DNA of 64,000 nt, from NCBI GenBank assembly GCA_900491605.1, contig UESW01004822.1, positions 487,366 through 551,365 of the forward strand. The letters run 5' to 3'. Positions 9,500 through 22,164 of the stretch are shown here, in pieces (position 1 is the stretch's first letter; each line of letters begins with the position of its first letter). A program made the position numbers and the translations under genes. The stretch is from Calamus simplicifolius (lineage: Eukaryota; Streptophyta; Magnoliopsida; Arecales; Arecaceae). The notes beneath the pieces were generated by a model. It ran no database searches, was not told the DNA's origin, and was given only the letters and a program-made list of their open reading frames with translations.

Positions 9500-11810
9500 C
9501 ACAGAATTCCGTGCTGAAGCAAAAAAATAACTCAGCAAATGAATTAAAACTCTATGATCTGATCAAGGAGGAGAGTACTTGGATTATGAATTCAAGGACC
9601 ACTTGATTGAGAATTGAATACTACCATAGCTCATAGCACTTGCGATACCACAGCAAAATGGTGTAGCTGAAAGAAGGAATCGTACCTTGCTTGATATGAT
9701 GAGATCAATGTTGATTTATTCTTTTTTGCCTACCTCATTTTGGGGATATGCACTACAAACAACAATATACATTTTAAACTTAGTTTCATTTAAGTCAATC
9801 CTTAAGACTCCCTTAGAGTTATGGAATGGTCACAAACCTAGTTTGAGACACATCTGTGTATGGGATTGTCTAGCCCATGTGCTGAAGGGAAAGATTGGAA
9901 AGTTGGAACCTCGTTCGAAAGTATGCATGTTTGTAGGGTACCCTAAGGAAACAAAAGAAGGTCTATTTTATAGTGCTCAAATGCTACATTTCTTGAGTAT
10001 AACTATATGACAGACTTTAAATCCAGAAGTAAAGTAGTTCTGAAAGAGTTGCTAAAAGATGAGATCAGCCCCACATCAACAAAAGTTATTGAACAACAAA
10101 AAGTTAAGACCACTACTCAAGATCAAACACCACCGCTACCACGATGCAGTGGGAGGGAAATAGGATTACCCATCCGCTATTGTTAAGATGAAGAAGCACA
10201 AGTTGCAGTCACTGATGGCATGACGATGATCCATTGACATACAAGATGGTAATGGAGAATATTGATCAAGAGAAATGGCAAGAAGTCATGAAACTCGAAA
10301 TGGAGTCAATGTACTCTAATTCAGTCTGGGAGCTTATAAATCTACCAGAAGGCATTAAGCTTATTGGATGCAAATGAATTTATAAGAGAAAGAGAGGAGC
10401 CGATAGGAAAGTAGAGACTTTCAAGGCTAGGTTGGTGGCAAAGGGTTTTACCCAAAAAGGAGTAGACTATAGGATACTTTTTTTCCAGTAGCCAAGCTAA
10501 AATCCATTCAGATTCTCTTGTCCATTGCTACTCATTATGATTATGAGATATGGCAAATGGATGTCAAGACGGCATTTTTGAATGACCATCTTAAAGAGAC
10601 TATTCATATTATCCAACCAGAGTTCTTTGTGGCTAAAGGCTAAGAGTAGAAAGTCTACAAATTGCAAAGGTCCATTTATGGGCTTAAGCAAGCATCTAGA
10701 TCTTGGAACATTAGATTTAATGAAGCCATAAAATCTTATGATTTTGAACAAATTTAGGTGAACCTTGTGTCTATAAGTAAATGGAAGAGAATAATGTGGT
10801 CTCTTTAATTCTTTATGTGGATGATATTCTACTCATTGGGAATGATGTAGGATCTCTATCCAAAGCAAAGATTTAGCTAGCTAGCTAATTTCAAATGAAG
10901 GATTTGGTAGAAGCAAGCTATTTTTGGCATTCAAATTATACGGGATTTCAAAAATAGGCTTTTGGCATTGTCTCGGCATCATCTCGGCATCGTTCATTGA
11001 CAAGGTGCTTATCAGATTTACGATGCAAAACTCCAAGAGAGGTAATTTACCTACTCGGCATGGAGTTCATCTTTTTAAAGAGTAGTATCCTAAAACACTG
11101 CAAGAGGAGAAAGATATGAGATAGATTCCCTATGCTACGGTACTTGGAAATTTGATGTATGCAATGTTGTGTACAAATCCGACATATGCTTTGTAGTGGG
11201 ACTAGTTAACCAATACCAATCAAACCCAGAATTGGATCATTGGGTTAAGGTTAAGCATATTCTCAAATATCTAAGAAGGATGAGAAACTATATGTTAATA
11301 TATTTTGGAAGGGATTTGATTCCTATTGGATATACAGATTCTGATTTTCAATCAAATAGAGACTCTTAGAAGTCTACCTCTGGAGCGACGTTCAATTTTG
11401 GAGAAGGAGCCATTATATGGAGAAGCATCAAGCAAACCTGCATTGCTGACTCCACCATGAAGGCTTAATATGTAGGAGCTTGTGAAGCAGCTAAAAAGGA
11501 AGTTGGGCTTCACGAATTCTTGAAAGATTTAGAAGTTGTCCCAAATATGCATGAACCAATTAAACTCTACTGTGATAATAGTGGAGCAGTAGCTAATGCC
11601 AAAGAACCCAAAAATAACTATAAAGAAAAGCATATACAGAAAAAAAAAATTGCCTTATGAGAAAGATTATCAGTAGAGGAGATGTTTCAGTTGAGAAGAT
11701 CTCATCTGTGAACAATATAACTGATCCATTCACTAAGACATTACCGGCTCAGGATTTTGAGCTACATCATGACGGGATGGGACTTAGAGACATGTATCAT
11801 TTGCTTTAGG
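9500..11810 (+). pseudogene. Ty1/copia pol, 5'-truncated, copy 1
   Basis: Domains in order: integrase from the SDQGGEY segment (about 9560), NGVAERRNRTLLDM at 9660-9698, and the integrase C-terminus FWGYALQT to KVCMFVGYPKETK near 9950; RT from about 10240 with WELINLPEG near 10330, MDVKTAFLN near 10560 and the catalytic LYVDDILLIGND (YVDD at 10814-10825); then RNase H, with GNLMYAMLC near 11150 and YTDSDF near 11330. Stops and shifts are scattered throughout. Gag, protease and the first integrase motif are absent in both copies, so truncation preceded the duplication. Confidence 0.8.
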
Positions 11811-12377
11811 GCATGTAGGCTCCCCCTACTTAACTTCCAGGTAGAGTTGGGCACTGGGCCAGGCCGCCCATAGCCCGGCCCAGCCCAACACGAGCCGGGC
11901 CATGCCTGGCACAGCCCAGTAAAAGGGATAGTGCCAGGCTTGAAAATTTTGGCCCACATGCCAATCTTGGCACAGTCCATGATGGGCCTAGGCTGGCATG
12001 GCCTATAAAAGCCTGGGCCATACTGACCCACAAGGGCCTGGGCTGGCACGGCCCATAAGGGCTAAGGCTATGCCAACTGACAAGGGCCTGGGCCGGCACG
12101 GTCCATAAGGGCCTGATAAAAAATTTAAGTAACAAAATATTTTTTTAATAAATTAAAAAATTATTGAGAATAAAAGAATTGATTAATATGAAGCCACCTT
12201 AATGGTGGAGGGTTTGGCATAGACCCCTACCAATTTATTATTTAAAATCAAAATGATACATAAAGAGAGGGGGGCTAGGCCCGACCTTCAGAATACAATA
12301 AGAAAGAAAAAAAATTGAGATGACTCACTTTAACAATAGAAAAAATAAAAATATATAATTATAAAAATAGAGATGAC

Positions 12378-14990
12378 TCACTCATCAATAGTATTTGTGT
12401 CATCATCATCTTCACCGATTAAGTTATGTCCACCTTTATCTTTAAGCCTCGCTTCAGCATCCAACTAATCTTTGAAGCAGAGAAGCATCTCAACCGTCTC
12501 GCCATTCATCCTACTTCTCTTTTCATCGAGAACATGCTGGCCTGCACTGAAAGCAGATTCTGTTGCTACTATGGACATTGACACTGCTAAAAAATCCAGT
12601 GCAATGGCAGACATAATAGGATATTGATTTCTAACACTCTTCAACCAAACTAATACATCTAGATTTTCTATTTAATCTTCATCATATGCAGAATGAAGAT
12701 CATTTTGTAAATAAAATTCTAATTCATTACTTAAAGATGAAGAAGACGAAGATGAAGAAGATGAAGCATGTGTGTGTCTTCTTTGTACAATGAATGAAAA
12801 TATAGATGACGAATGAGATCTAGAAGAAGAAGCAAAGCTTTGAGTAGGTATTCTAGATCCTTGAATTTTGTCATCATATAAAGCATAAATATCATTAAGA
12901 AGTCGTATTACCTCATCTTTAGCAGGTTTAGGATCTTGATTCATGTTTTTATAATATTCATCAATTAAAATTTTTACGCCACTTAATTTAACTCTCAGAT
13001 CAAAAATAGTAGCTAAGTTATGCAAAGGACATATTCTGTCCCAATATTCATTTCATTTAGTTTTGTTTGATGTATACTAGGCATTAAAACATCATCATAT
13101 CTATGTTATTTAAATTTTTCACTAATTATATATGCTTTTTGTAAAAATAAACAATAAGTCGGATAATAAATACCAGAAAGAACATTTGTAGTATCATATA
13201 AAGTAACCAAAAAATCTTCTAAAATTTTATCTTTAATTTACCCCAATCAGTTTTAGTCAATGTAAATCCTAATCCACGATCATTAATATAAGCACTTAAT
13301 AAGTTTTTATATGGATATGCATCATGTACCATGGTATAGGTACTATTTCAATGAGTAATTACATCAAGTTTAAAATTTCTAAAATGTTTACCATGATTTA
13401 CACATAATTGTTAAATTCTTGAAGTCTTTCCCTTGAAACATGAATAAAAAAAACTACATTTCTAATATTTAAAATAACATCTTGAATTATGTCCATGCCA
13501 GATTGAACATAAATATTTAATATCTGACATGCACATCTAATATGAAATAATTATTTATTTAAAATAGGATGCAAAGAGTCATTGAATACATATTATTTTA
13601 TTATTAATATTATATGAGCATGTAGTTTGATAAATAGTATTTGAAATTTGTTGTCCCAAATGTGAAAAATCAAAAACATGAAAAGCAAGAAATATTACCT
13701 CATCTTTAGCATGTTTAGGATCTTGATTCATGTTTTTATAATATTCATCAATTAAAATTTTTACACCACTTAATTTAACTTTAGGATCAAAAATAGCAGC
13801 TAAGTTATGCAAAGGACATATTTTGTCCCAATATTCATTTCATTTAGTTTTCATTTGATGTATAATAGGCATTAAAACATCATCATATCTATGTTATTTA
13901 AATTTTTCACTAATTATATGCTTTTTGTAAAAAAAACAATATGTCGGATAATAAATACCAGAAAGAACATTTGTAGTTTCATAAAAAGTAACCAAAAAAT
14001 CTTATAAAATTTTACCTTTAATTTCCCCCAATCAGTCAATGTAAATCCTAATCCACGATCATTAATATAAGTACTTAATAAGTTTTTATATGGATATGCA
14101 TCATGTATCATGGTATAGGTACTATTTTAATGAGTAATTACATCAAGTTTAAAATTTCTAAAATGTTTACCATGATTTACACATAATTGTTTAAATTCTT
14201 GAAGTCTTGCTCTTGAAACATGAATAAAAGAAACTGCATTTCTAATTTTTAAAATAACATCTTAAATTATGTCCATGCCAGATTGAATATAAAGATTTAA
14301 TATATGACATGCACATCTAATATGAAATAATTATCCATCTAAAATGGAATGCAAAGAGTTATTTAATAATACAATAGTAGAATTATTATTAGATACATTA
14401 TCAAAAGTAATACATATTATTTTATTATTAATATTATATGAGCATGCAGTTTGATAAATAGTACTTAAAATTTGTTGTTCCAAATGTGAAAAATCAAAAA
14501 CACGAAAAGCAAGAATTTGTTATTTAGTTGCCAATCATTATCAATATAATGAGCAGTAATAGCAATAAAGAATTACTACCTACATATGTCGACCAAATAT
14601 CAGAAGTTAAAGAAACTCTAGCATTTAAATTTGAGAGCATTTCAATTAAACTTTGTTTCATTACTAAAAAGTTTGTCATAGCCACTCTTCTAAATGTACG
14701 CCTACTAGTTCTTCTATAAGCAGATTGTAGGCCTAATTGAATATATTATTCAAAATTATAAGATTCACATAAACTAAAAGGTAATTCATCCTAAACTATC
14801 TATCTTACAAGTAATTTCCTCTGATTTTTATGGTTATATGCAAAAGCACCTGCAAGTGATCCCCCTCGTCTCTCAGCAAGAGTGACCTCCTTTCTCTTGT
14901 ACTTCTCAACAAGAACCTCCTCTTGTGTAGCAGTTGAACACTTATTAGAGCACTTGCCACTTGCCAAAACACTTGCAAACTAAAATTAAA
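12378..14990 (-). pseudogene. hAT transposase (RICESLEEPER-like), internally duplicated and broken
   Basis: Read on the minus strand: an N-terminal part near 14990-14850 (TATQEEVLVEKYKRKEV), the conserved VSLTSDIWSTYVG near 14640-14580, NDWQLN near 14525, the middle region (DPKVKLSGVKILIDEYYKNM) twice, and the C-terminal hATC dimerisation domain with SAIALDFLAVSMSIVATESAFS near 12620-12550 and MNGETVEMLLCFKD near 12510-12470, ending at a TGA at 12378-12380. No BED zinc finger is seen. A serine-rich run (about residues 86-98 of the 12672-13025 frame) is low complexity. Many stops make it non-functional. Confidence 0.8.
12906..14514 (-). repeat. tandem duplication inside the hAT transposase (two units, offset about 787 bp)
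   Basis: The segment 12906-13692 repeats as 13693-14514 at high identity. Landmarks such as CCTCATCTTTAGCA (12911 and 13698) and CCCAATATTCATTTCATTTA occur at the same offset. Copy 2 has about 35 extra bases near 14355-14400 that copy 1 lacks. Confidence 0.9.
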
Positions 14991-15375
14991 TTGCTAAAGC
15001 ATTTGCTAGAAGAGATAAATAGTAGTAGTAGAGAAAGAGAGAAGAGTTGGTTTGGTGTGGTGAGAATGAGGAAGGAATGTGCTATTTATAGAAGTCCCAA
15101 TATTTTTTTCAAAAATACCCTTCAATATAGCTATTATATGGCTGTTGAAAGGGTTAAAATGGTCAAAACCCCTCATATGGCCATTTATAGCCATTTCTAG
15201 CCATTTTCAATGGCTAGAAATGACCATAACTGGGCCGTAACAACCTGGCAATGGCTAGAAATGACCATAACTGGACCATGGATCATGGCCCATGGTGGGC
15301 CTTACCTGGCATGGCATAGTTAAGGCCGTTAGGAACCATGCCAGGCACGGCCCAGTGGCCAAGTCTACTTCTGGG

Positions 15376-17694
15376 GCAACCTACAAAAATATTTCATTAC
15401 CTACTCATAATTCATTCATATAATCATATTATCTTATCATAGTATCATTTGTCCCTACTTAGATACAAATTTTTCGTGTCATCCTCAAGTGGTTTAAGAT
15501 CACATTCACAATTGACACATATGCTACACTGATACACAGATTATATTCAAAATTTTCTCCAGAATAAAAACCTTTATTTCATTTCATGCGGGCCCATAAT
15601 ACATTATAGAGTCTCAACTGTACATACATGTACTCAATTACATACATGAATCTCATCCATACACATATACATACATAACTCCCATATAAAATTCTTCCAA
15701 ACTAATAAATATGTCAAATATAGAAATACCAACACCTAGTCCAAAACCATAGCTAAGAGGCCAATTGCCTAATCCTGCCAATCAACTCAACTAATCTACA
15801 ATAAAAACATGATCCATAAAGGGTTGAGACCGAAGTCCCAGTAACTAAATAACCATCTAACCATGGGGAACATGAGAATAAAATTACCATTTTAAACTTT
15901 TAACACTGTATAACATGAATATGTCTAATATACATCATTGCATAAAATCTATCATAATATAATAATCCAACTATTTGAAATACTATATCTATATATTTTT
16001 TCCACTGGAAAAGATACCATTAATATGAAAATCATATACACTACATTTCATTTAAAACATGTATTTCTTTTCATTAGCTTAGATTTTTTGTTCATTTTCT
16101 TTAAAACTTATCCCCACTGGGTTATACATTTTGCCCATAGGCCTTTCCCTTTAAAACACAATTTGAAAATACTTCCCCACCGGAAATGTAAACCATTATC
16201 ATATAAAAATCCACAAATAATGCAATGCTTTATCAAACATGGAATCTCTTTCCTAAACATTTCCCACCAAAAAAATAAGCCATTCGTATAAAAAACCCAT
16301 GTATGATGCATTTCTTTATAAATATAAAAATCTCTTTTTTGTAGCCCAGCTTTTTTGTATTCATTTTCCTAATCTTTACTGGGATCTATCTTGCCCACTG
16401 GCATCTCATATAAAATCATCCCCACTGGGATAAATACTTGGCCCATTGGCCCCTTTTTAAAACCTCAATGCATGCCTTTTCTTTTCAAAAACTTGCCTAC
16501 TAGCATCTCATTTAAAAACTACCCCCACTAGGATACATTGGCCTATTGGCCTTTTTAAAACACTTTACAATCTTTTCAAATATTGCCCACTTGCATTTCT
16601 TTTTTAAATCCAGATGCAAGCTTTTCAAATTTATAATGCTATGCTATGTGTCCTACCTCCGAGGTACCACTCAACAGTCGCCCTCCTGCAAGTGCATTCT
16701 CATCGGGTGTGTGTTAAGCTAGGATCCTCGCATTTTGTGGCACCCCTCACTACCCATGCGGGTCTCCTGTGGTGCCTTCTTCCTTTTCCTTTTTTCCCCC
16801 TCGGGCTACATAGTAACCAACTCTCTTTGGAGCTATGATTCTTTGCCCCAATGGGCTGCTTGCAATCTACCCCCTTTTTGGGCCTGGTCTAGCATCCACT
16901 CACCCCTGGCCTCGAGAAACTAGAGCTTACCTTAGAAGCTGGCTAGACCTCTAACCTCTTTCCTTTCCCTTCTCTTCTTCTTCTTCTCCTCTTCCCTTTT
17001 TCTTCTTTTCTTTTCCTTCTATTTTCCCTTTCTTTCCTCCCATAGTTGAACCTCTCGCCATGCTCCCTCTCCTTTTCTTTTCTTTTCTTTCTTTCTTCTT
17101 TCTTTTCTTCTTTCTTCTCTTAAATACCCTATATCCCTTATGCATGACAATTAGGCATCCAATTGGATGCCTAACATAGGGATGTTAGGCATCCAATTGG
17201 ATGCCTAACATCCCCAATACACAGAAATTGGACTTTCAATTAGACGTCCAATCTCCACTCAAAGCAGAGTTGGACGTCCAACCCCTACTCACTACTACAT
17301 TGGGCATCCAATTCCCCATTCATGGCAAAATTGGACGTCTAATTTCCCCCTCATTACTAAATTGGACGTCCAATCCCTACTTACCACCAAATTGGGCATC
17401 CAATTAGACATCCAATCCTCCTAAAATGAGACCCATTGGTCATCCAATAAGAATTCTCCCTCTGTCTCCCTTAAATTTGATGTTCCAAAATTTTTCTAAG
17501 GCCTACGAGTCTCCAAAAATTCCAAAAAAAATTACAAGGCCTCATACACCACAAAATTTTCCATTCTAGCATTTCAAATGGCCAACATGACCCACAACTC
17601 GTAACATCATCAGGAAATCTTAAGACAATAGATATCATTTACATTAAAATATTTTTCAATCAATTATAAGGAATAAAATATTTCAGATGTTACA
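15376..17694 (-). other. remaining body of the solo-LTR-like element, non-coding
   Basis: No gene is seen. The part 16090-16600 carries many copies of CCCACTGG/CCCATTGG spaced irregularly. A pyrimidine-rich run occupies 16960-17125. A palindrome cluster occupies about 17150-17450. Confidence 0.6.
17150..17450. repeat. palindrome cluster (CCAATTGG / TTGGACGTCCAA)
   Basis: Repeated short palindromes based on GGCATCCAATTGGATGCC and TTGGACGTCCAAT occur here. The longest is a perfect 36-bp palindrome at 17179-17214. Confidence 0.85.
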
Positions 17695-17709
17695 GGTCAA
17701 GTGGAAGAT

Positions 17710-19663
17710 TATTGGGATATGTGCCCATAAACAAATGAAATATATTATTTTGCTAATTATTTGAGAAAATGTTTAAATATTTTTTGCATGCATGTTTTGA
17801 TGCTTTATAAATATCAAAAATTTTAATATTATTTAATTATGACTTTAAATATTATATATAAAGTAAAATAATCTAAATCAATACGTAATTATTATAAATT
17901 AAAGTTAGAATCTTTAATTTAAAATTACTAGCATAATTCATTACATTCTAAATGAAACAATCTCATCTGAATTGTTAATAATGGGATTATCAAAATGAAA
18001 GTGATTTATATAATTTAATTATATAGAATGCAATGTGATTAATTATGAATTTCTAATAAATTTTATTGTTAAAATAGATCATTCAAAATTAATCAATGAT
18101 GATCATATATGAATCGATCTTAATTATAAGTAATTAATAGACTCCTATTTATTGTATTATATTTTTGACATACCATAAAATATAGTATCAAATTCTTGGT
18201 ATATTAAAAATATATAATAACAAATAGTTAAAAATATTAATATATAAGATAAAATCCATTCCTTCATAGAAAAAGTCAGATGGATGGTTCTCATAAGAGT
18301 TAATTTGGGGCTTGAATAATAAGAGCGCTCAATTTATGATTAGATCATAAATATATTATTTATTAGAGAATCAATGGTAGTTATGAAGAAAGATGTAATT
18401 AATGAGGTTAACAAAAAATACCTAGCTTTAATTATGAATAGTTTATAAAGGACTAATTTATATATAGTGATTATATCAATGGATAATTCAAATCCATTCA
18501 AATATAATTAATTTTATAATTTTAAGAGTGTAGTTTCAAATTTTTAGTGGAGCAATTTAAATTAATAGTTTTGATATTTTAATTAAGGTGTTAATTAAAT
18601 ATCAAAATTATTGAAGCTTAAAATTATAATGTCTATAGTTCCTCTAAATGACTCTATTAAATTATGTGAACTATATGATAGGTTGGGTTAAATTATTAAT
18701 TTAAAATTAAGAATTCTAAATTAATTTTTACATAGAAAGTAATTGGATTAATTTTTATTTTAAATAATATGATTATTTAAAATAATTTAAATTTATTTTA
18801 AATTAAAAATTATATGGTATTGTAAGGAACATATCGTAGGCATGTTCCACAAGGAGGGTCCATGTGGAAGTTATTTTATTGTTAAAATAATATATGGGAT
18901 TATGAAAGAGATTTTCTCTCTTTGATATCATCCCATGTTAAAGATATCAAAAGAAACCAACAATAGGTTGTTGGATAGATATATGGAATTATGGGAGGTT
19001 TTTTCTTTCTCTCTCCATAAGTTGAAAGTTATCTTAAATTTTAATTAATTAATTGATTAAAAAGGGGGTGGTAGTTATTATTCTCTTAGAATATAAGATT
19101 CATAAGAGAAAAAAAATATAACATGATTTTCATCATCCACATAGAGTCATCATCTTCATCTTTGCTTTGTCTCTTCATCTTTGCTTTGTCTCATGTGCTG
19201 AGAATACAAAGTGACTCAAAAATTCAGTATAATCTCAACCCAAATAAAAAATGCCCACTCATTCGTGTTCATCAAAATTTAGAGAACGTTTGGAAAGTTT
19301 GTAGTGATCGAAAGGATTTGGTGATTCCAAGGTGGTATTGATGGAGTTCAAGACATTCGACGAAGGTCAATTTCTTAATCTCCTTATAATTTTTATTATT
19401 AAATTAATATGAATATAGATCACCAAATAATTTTTTTTAATATATGCTATTTAATCCTAATCTAGCTTTCACTAATATTTCAAAATCGGTTTGAGATAAC
19501 TAGCAGTTTTGAGAAATACGATAGAACTTATCTAATTGAGGAGAGAAAAAACCTTCAGCTTGATGAGATAACTAGAAGCTCTCCTCTAGGTCTTCCTCCT
19601 TAGTTACCTACCAATGCCCATAAAATTCTCTTCTCTTTGGGATCCTTGGAGTATATCTGTCAC
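17710..19663 (+). repeat. copia 3' LTR, copy 1 (3' end uncertain)
   Basis: The LTR starts TATTGGGATATGTGCCC (TGTTGGG in copy 2), just after the purine-rich AGTGGAAGAT that serves as polypurine tract. It is strongly AT-rich. The 3' boundary cannot be fixed because both copies share the flank; the TCACA near 19663 is only a candidate. ORFs inside are not conserved in copy 2. Confidence 0.6.
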
Positions 19664-20641
19664 ACCCAAACCCATCACCTAGGTTGGCCATGTCACGTGG
19701 CTGCATAATCCTTAAGAAAGGGCCTTATAGAGTAAGTGAGGCCTTCAATTCTGAACCAACCTTAAGATAAGCAATTGCAATGATAAATTAGAATATTTTA
19801 TTAATAATTTATCAATCCAAAAATATAGGGTTCATACATATTTGGTATTAGATATATAATGCTAACTACATTCTTACCAAAATTCTTGAATATCAACCTC
19901 GAAGCTACGCATCCTATAGTTCTAAAAAAATACAATAATAATAACAGGAGCTAATAGTTTTGTAAGAAATCTCCTCTTATGCATGCTAGAATAAATTAAT
20001 TTACACATTTTATAATCCTTAGTACGTAAAGTTAACAAAATTATCCCTATATCAATTAACTCATGTCTTAAGGTTAAACGATATAAATTTACAAATTCAA
20101 TTAAATAGAAAGTGTCCGTAAACATAACTCATAACATAGCTCATAATAATATATACAATAGTGCCACATATGCCAAATTTCATAATTTAGACAATAACAC
20201 TCTTCCACAATAAGGTCAGATGCATAATTTATTTCTATGCCAACTTTCATATCCTTAACCTATAATGGTTTTAGACTTATTAATTACTTGTCGTCCAACA
20301 CTTCGATATTTGTAGTTATGGTCACACTAGATAATAATTCAAACCTATTAGGTAATAATCCATGCCATGATAAGCAATGGCATACTAAGCAATAATCTAT
20401 GCCTTGAAGATTTCGTAAGATACATCATTGAGTAAGAACAATCTTAAGAATTTGATTAGATCCATCGGCTAGAAGAGAGAGAGTTGACTAAACAGGCATG
20501 TTGTGCATATATTTATTATAATATCAATACATGTCGTGCAAGATCATCTAGCTCTGCATGTTCATTACTTGCAGCAAATGCATGCACAGCATACATAGAT
20601 TATTATTGATGAGAAACACGTATATATTGTAATGTTTGAGC
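19664..20641. other. non-coding flank, copy 1
   Basis: No gene is seen apart from the putative AATAAA of the peptide gene (minus strand, 20512-20517). TGTCACACCC near 19661 resembles an LTR start but I find no partner. Confidence 0.5.
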
Positions 20642-21377
20642 TCATGTATGGAGAAGGTTCGCTAGTGCTGAGGTGCATTTGGGGTTGCACTTAGGGCAGA
20701 TTTGTTGGCAAGCCTCCCTAGTGAGGTAGCAAAATTGGGTAATTAAACAACAGTACCACCGAACTCATTTGGCACACATGGTATGAGCACTACTTTAGTG
20801 CCGGCATCCATCCTTTCTATGACTCTACCTGCACAAAATATGTCCAAGATAAATGTTGAAACCACATTAACTTATTTGCAAGAGTCCAATACCAAAAAAA
20901 AGATAAAAAAGATAAAAAAACCATTTTGAAAAGAAAATAACAGCCGCAGAAAAAAAGAAAATCTTTTTTTTTTTGTTCTTTTACTATGATAATACTTTAA
21001 TTCTCTAATGAAACACTACTATTTTTTTTCTATTTTCTCATTTCAAAGAAAGAAAAGGGTAATACCGTCACCCAATCAGTCTAGTATAAGAGCAATTCAA
21101 ACTCATCCTGCAGTAAATAACTTGACCAACTATATTAGTTTGCACTCATGTCCAAGTATTTTCTGTTCTTTATGGGGTCGCTTAACTACATCCTTTCTTT
21201 CTTTCATTGAAAGAAAAAAAAAGGCTAACTAGGAAAAGTAACTTCAAATGGCTGCAAGAATGAAGTAGATTATATCCAAACACTTGATGTCTATGGCTAA
21301 GATTTGAGCATGACCATACTTCGGTTGTTGAAGACCCTTTTTATTTTTTATTTTCTTTTTGTTCTCTCATGCGTGTG

Positions 21378-21455
<78 letters not shown>

Positions 21456-21532
21456 ACTTCATATTTACATTGGTTATGAGCAAAGAGGATTACAAGGATG
21501 AAGAAAATCAAAGTCAATTGCATGATCTTCAT
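20642..21532 (-). pseudogene. cysteine-rich secreted peptide gene, copy 1 (frameshifted)
   Basis: Two exons on the minus strand. Exon 1 (21532-21469, 64 nt) encodes a signal peptide beginning MKIMQLTLIFFILVILFAHN and ends at a good donor (GTAAATATG). Exon 2 is 20828-20642, after a TTTTGTGCAG acceptor, and is 187 nt against 188 nt in copy 2. One base is missing near 20756 (ACCACCG against ACCTGCCG), shifting the frame and giving an early stop. Read past the shift, the same cysteine positions as copy 2 are all present although neighbouring residues differ. TATAAAAC (21685-21678) and AATAAA (20517-20512) are where copy 2 has them. The missing base could be a real mutation or a sequencing error. 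Confidence 0.55.
21381..21453. repeat. (GT)n(GA)n microsatellite in the copy 1 intron
   Basis: About 19 GT repeats are followed by about 17 GA repeats. The same compound repeat, shorter and interrupted, is at 33121-33168 in copy 2. It gives rise to false ORFs. Confidence 0.95.
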
Positions 21533-21724
21533 GTCCCAGGCACCAAAGCAAATTTTTTTTTATGACAGGAAAGAGGGGAGTGAACACCTAACTTTAATAA
21601 GGTATTGAACCAAATTAGTGAATGCAAAAGACATTTCAAGGATGCTTTTCTTGGACCAAGAAAATCATTAAAGACTTGTTTTATACTATATATATATATA
21701 TATATATCATGATCACTTACTATG

Positions 21725-21763
<39 letters not shown>

Positions 21764-22164
21764 ACCTTATATGATTTTGATGAATACAAATAATTAAGTA
21801 TAGTACAAATGATCTTATGATTGAGTTAAACAATTTTAGATGAATCATCAAGAATAATATGATGTTACTTCAAATTGAATTACTCTATATATCAAAAAAA
21901 GGTATTACAAAAGTAAAATGAAAGTAATATAGTTATATTTTTTCAAGTCCAATTATTTTGCAAAAGTGCAAATGAATTTATGTTCAAATTGAGCATTTAT
22001 TTTACAATGAACCTATATTTCAAATTTTCAAATGGGTGCTTTTGCTTCAAAGGAGTATTTGTTTTACATATGACTAGAACTACCTTTGTATAAACTATTG
22101 TATTAAGTTGTTTCTTATAGCATGAGACTAATATGGTTCTGATTTCTAAGTGAAAAATATTGTC
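21533..22164. other. upstream region of the copy 1 peptide gene
   Basis: Holds the TATA box at 21678-21685 (minus strand), two TA microsatellite runs (about 21690-21708 and 21729-21759) and a TCATGATCACTTACTATG motif that is amplified in copy 2. No other gene is seen. Confidence 0.5.

Larger units (their letters stand above)
11842..15367 (-). mobile_element. hAT DNA transposon (3.5 kb)
   Basis: The terminal inverted repeats are TAGAGTTGGGCACTGGGCC (11842-11860) and, on the opposite strand, TAGACTTGGCCACTGGGCC (15367-15349), 17 of 19 identical. They are flanked by an 8-bp target duplication CTTCCAGG (11834-11841) / CTTCTGGG (15368-15375), 6 of 8 identical, the length expected for hAT. Subterminal regions are full of GGGCCTGGGC and CATGGC-like motifs on both ends. 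A hAT transposase relic lies inside on the minus strand. Confidence 0.85.
11814..17694 (-). mobile_element. solo-LTR-like insertion carrying a hAT transposon
   Basis: Comparison with copy 2 (29800-29820) shows the insertion exactly: the left junction is GGGCA then TGTAGGCTCC, the right junction is GATGTTACA then GGTCA. This gives TG...CA ends and a 5-bp target duplication with one mismatch (11809-11813 and 17695-17699). Without the hAT and its duplication the element is about 2.35 kb and codes for nothing recognisable. On the minus strand it starts TGTAACATCTG, like the LTR start TGTAACATCCTGAG at 25762, and the block around 16390-16440 resembles the reverse complement of 26600-26670, so it looks like a solo LTR of a related Tekay-type family. 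Confidence 0.7.
9374..22164 (+). repeat. segmental duplication, copy 1 (interrupted)
   Basis: After removing the 11814-17694 insertion, this copy matches 27570-34064 throughout: the same truncated copia pol, the same LTR, the same flank with the cysteine-rich peptide gene, and the same GT/GA and TA microsatellites. Copy 1 keeps about 260 bp near 19765-20180 that are missing in copy 2 (near 31918). The two copies stand in the same orientation about 5.4 kb apart. Confidence 0.85.

Noticed and set aside
12700..12800. Serine-rich run in a minus-strand frame
   Set aside because: Low-complexity part of the hAT transposase, not a separate gene.
16951..17145. Lys/Glu/Arg-rich ORF on the minus strand
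   Set aside because: Pure translation of a pyrimidine-rich low-complexity run inside an LTR.
19123..19341. ORF with hydrophobic start that could be a signal peptide
   Set aside because: It lies in the copia LTR, and the homologous stretch of copy 2 (about 31285-31480) does not keep the frame.
21341..21565. ORFs containing long Thr-His, Leu-Ser or Arg-Glu runs
   Set aside because: They come from the GT/GA microsatellite inside the intron; only the first 21 codons on the minus strand are accepted, as exon 1.
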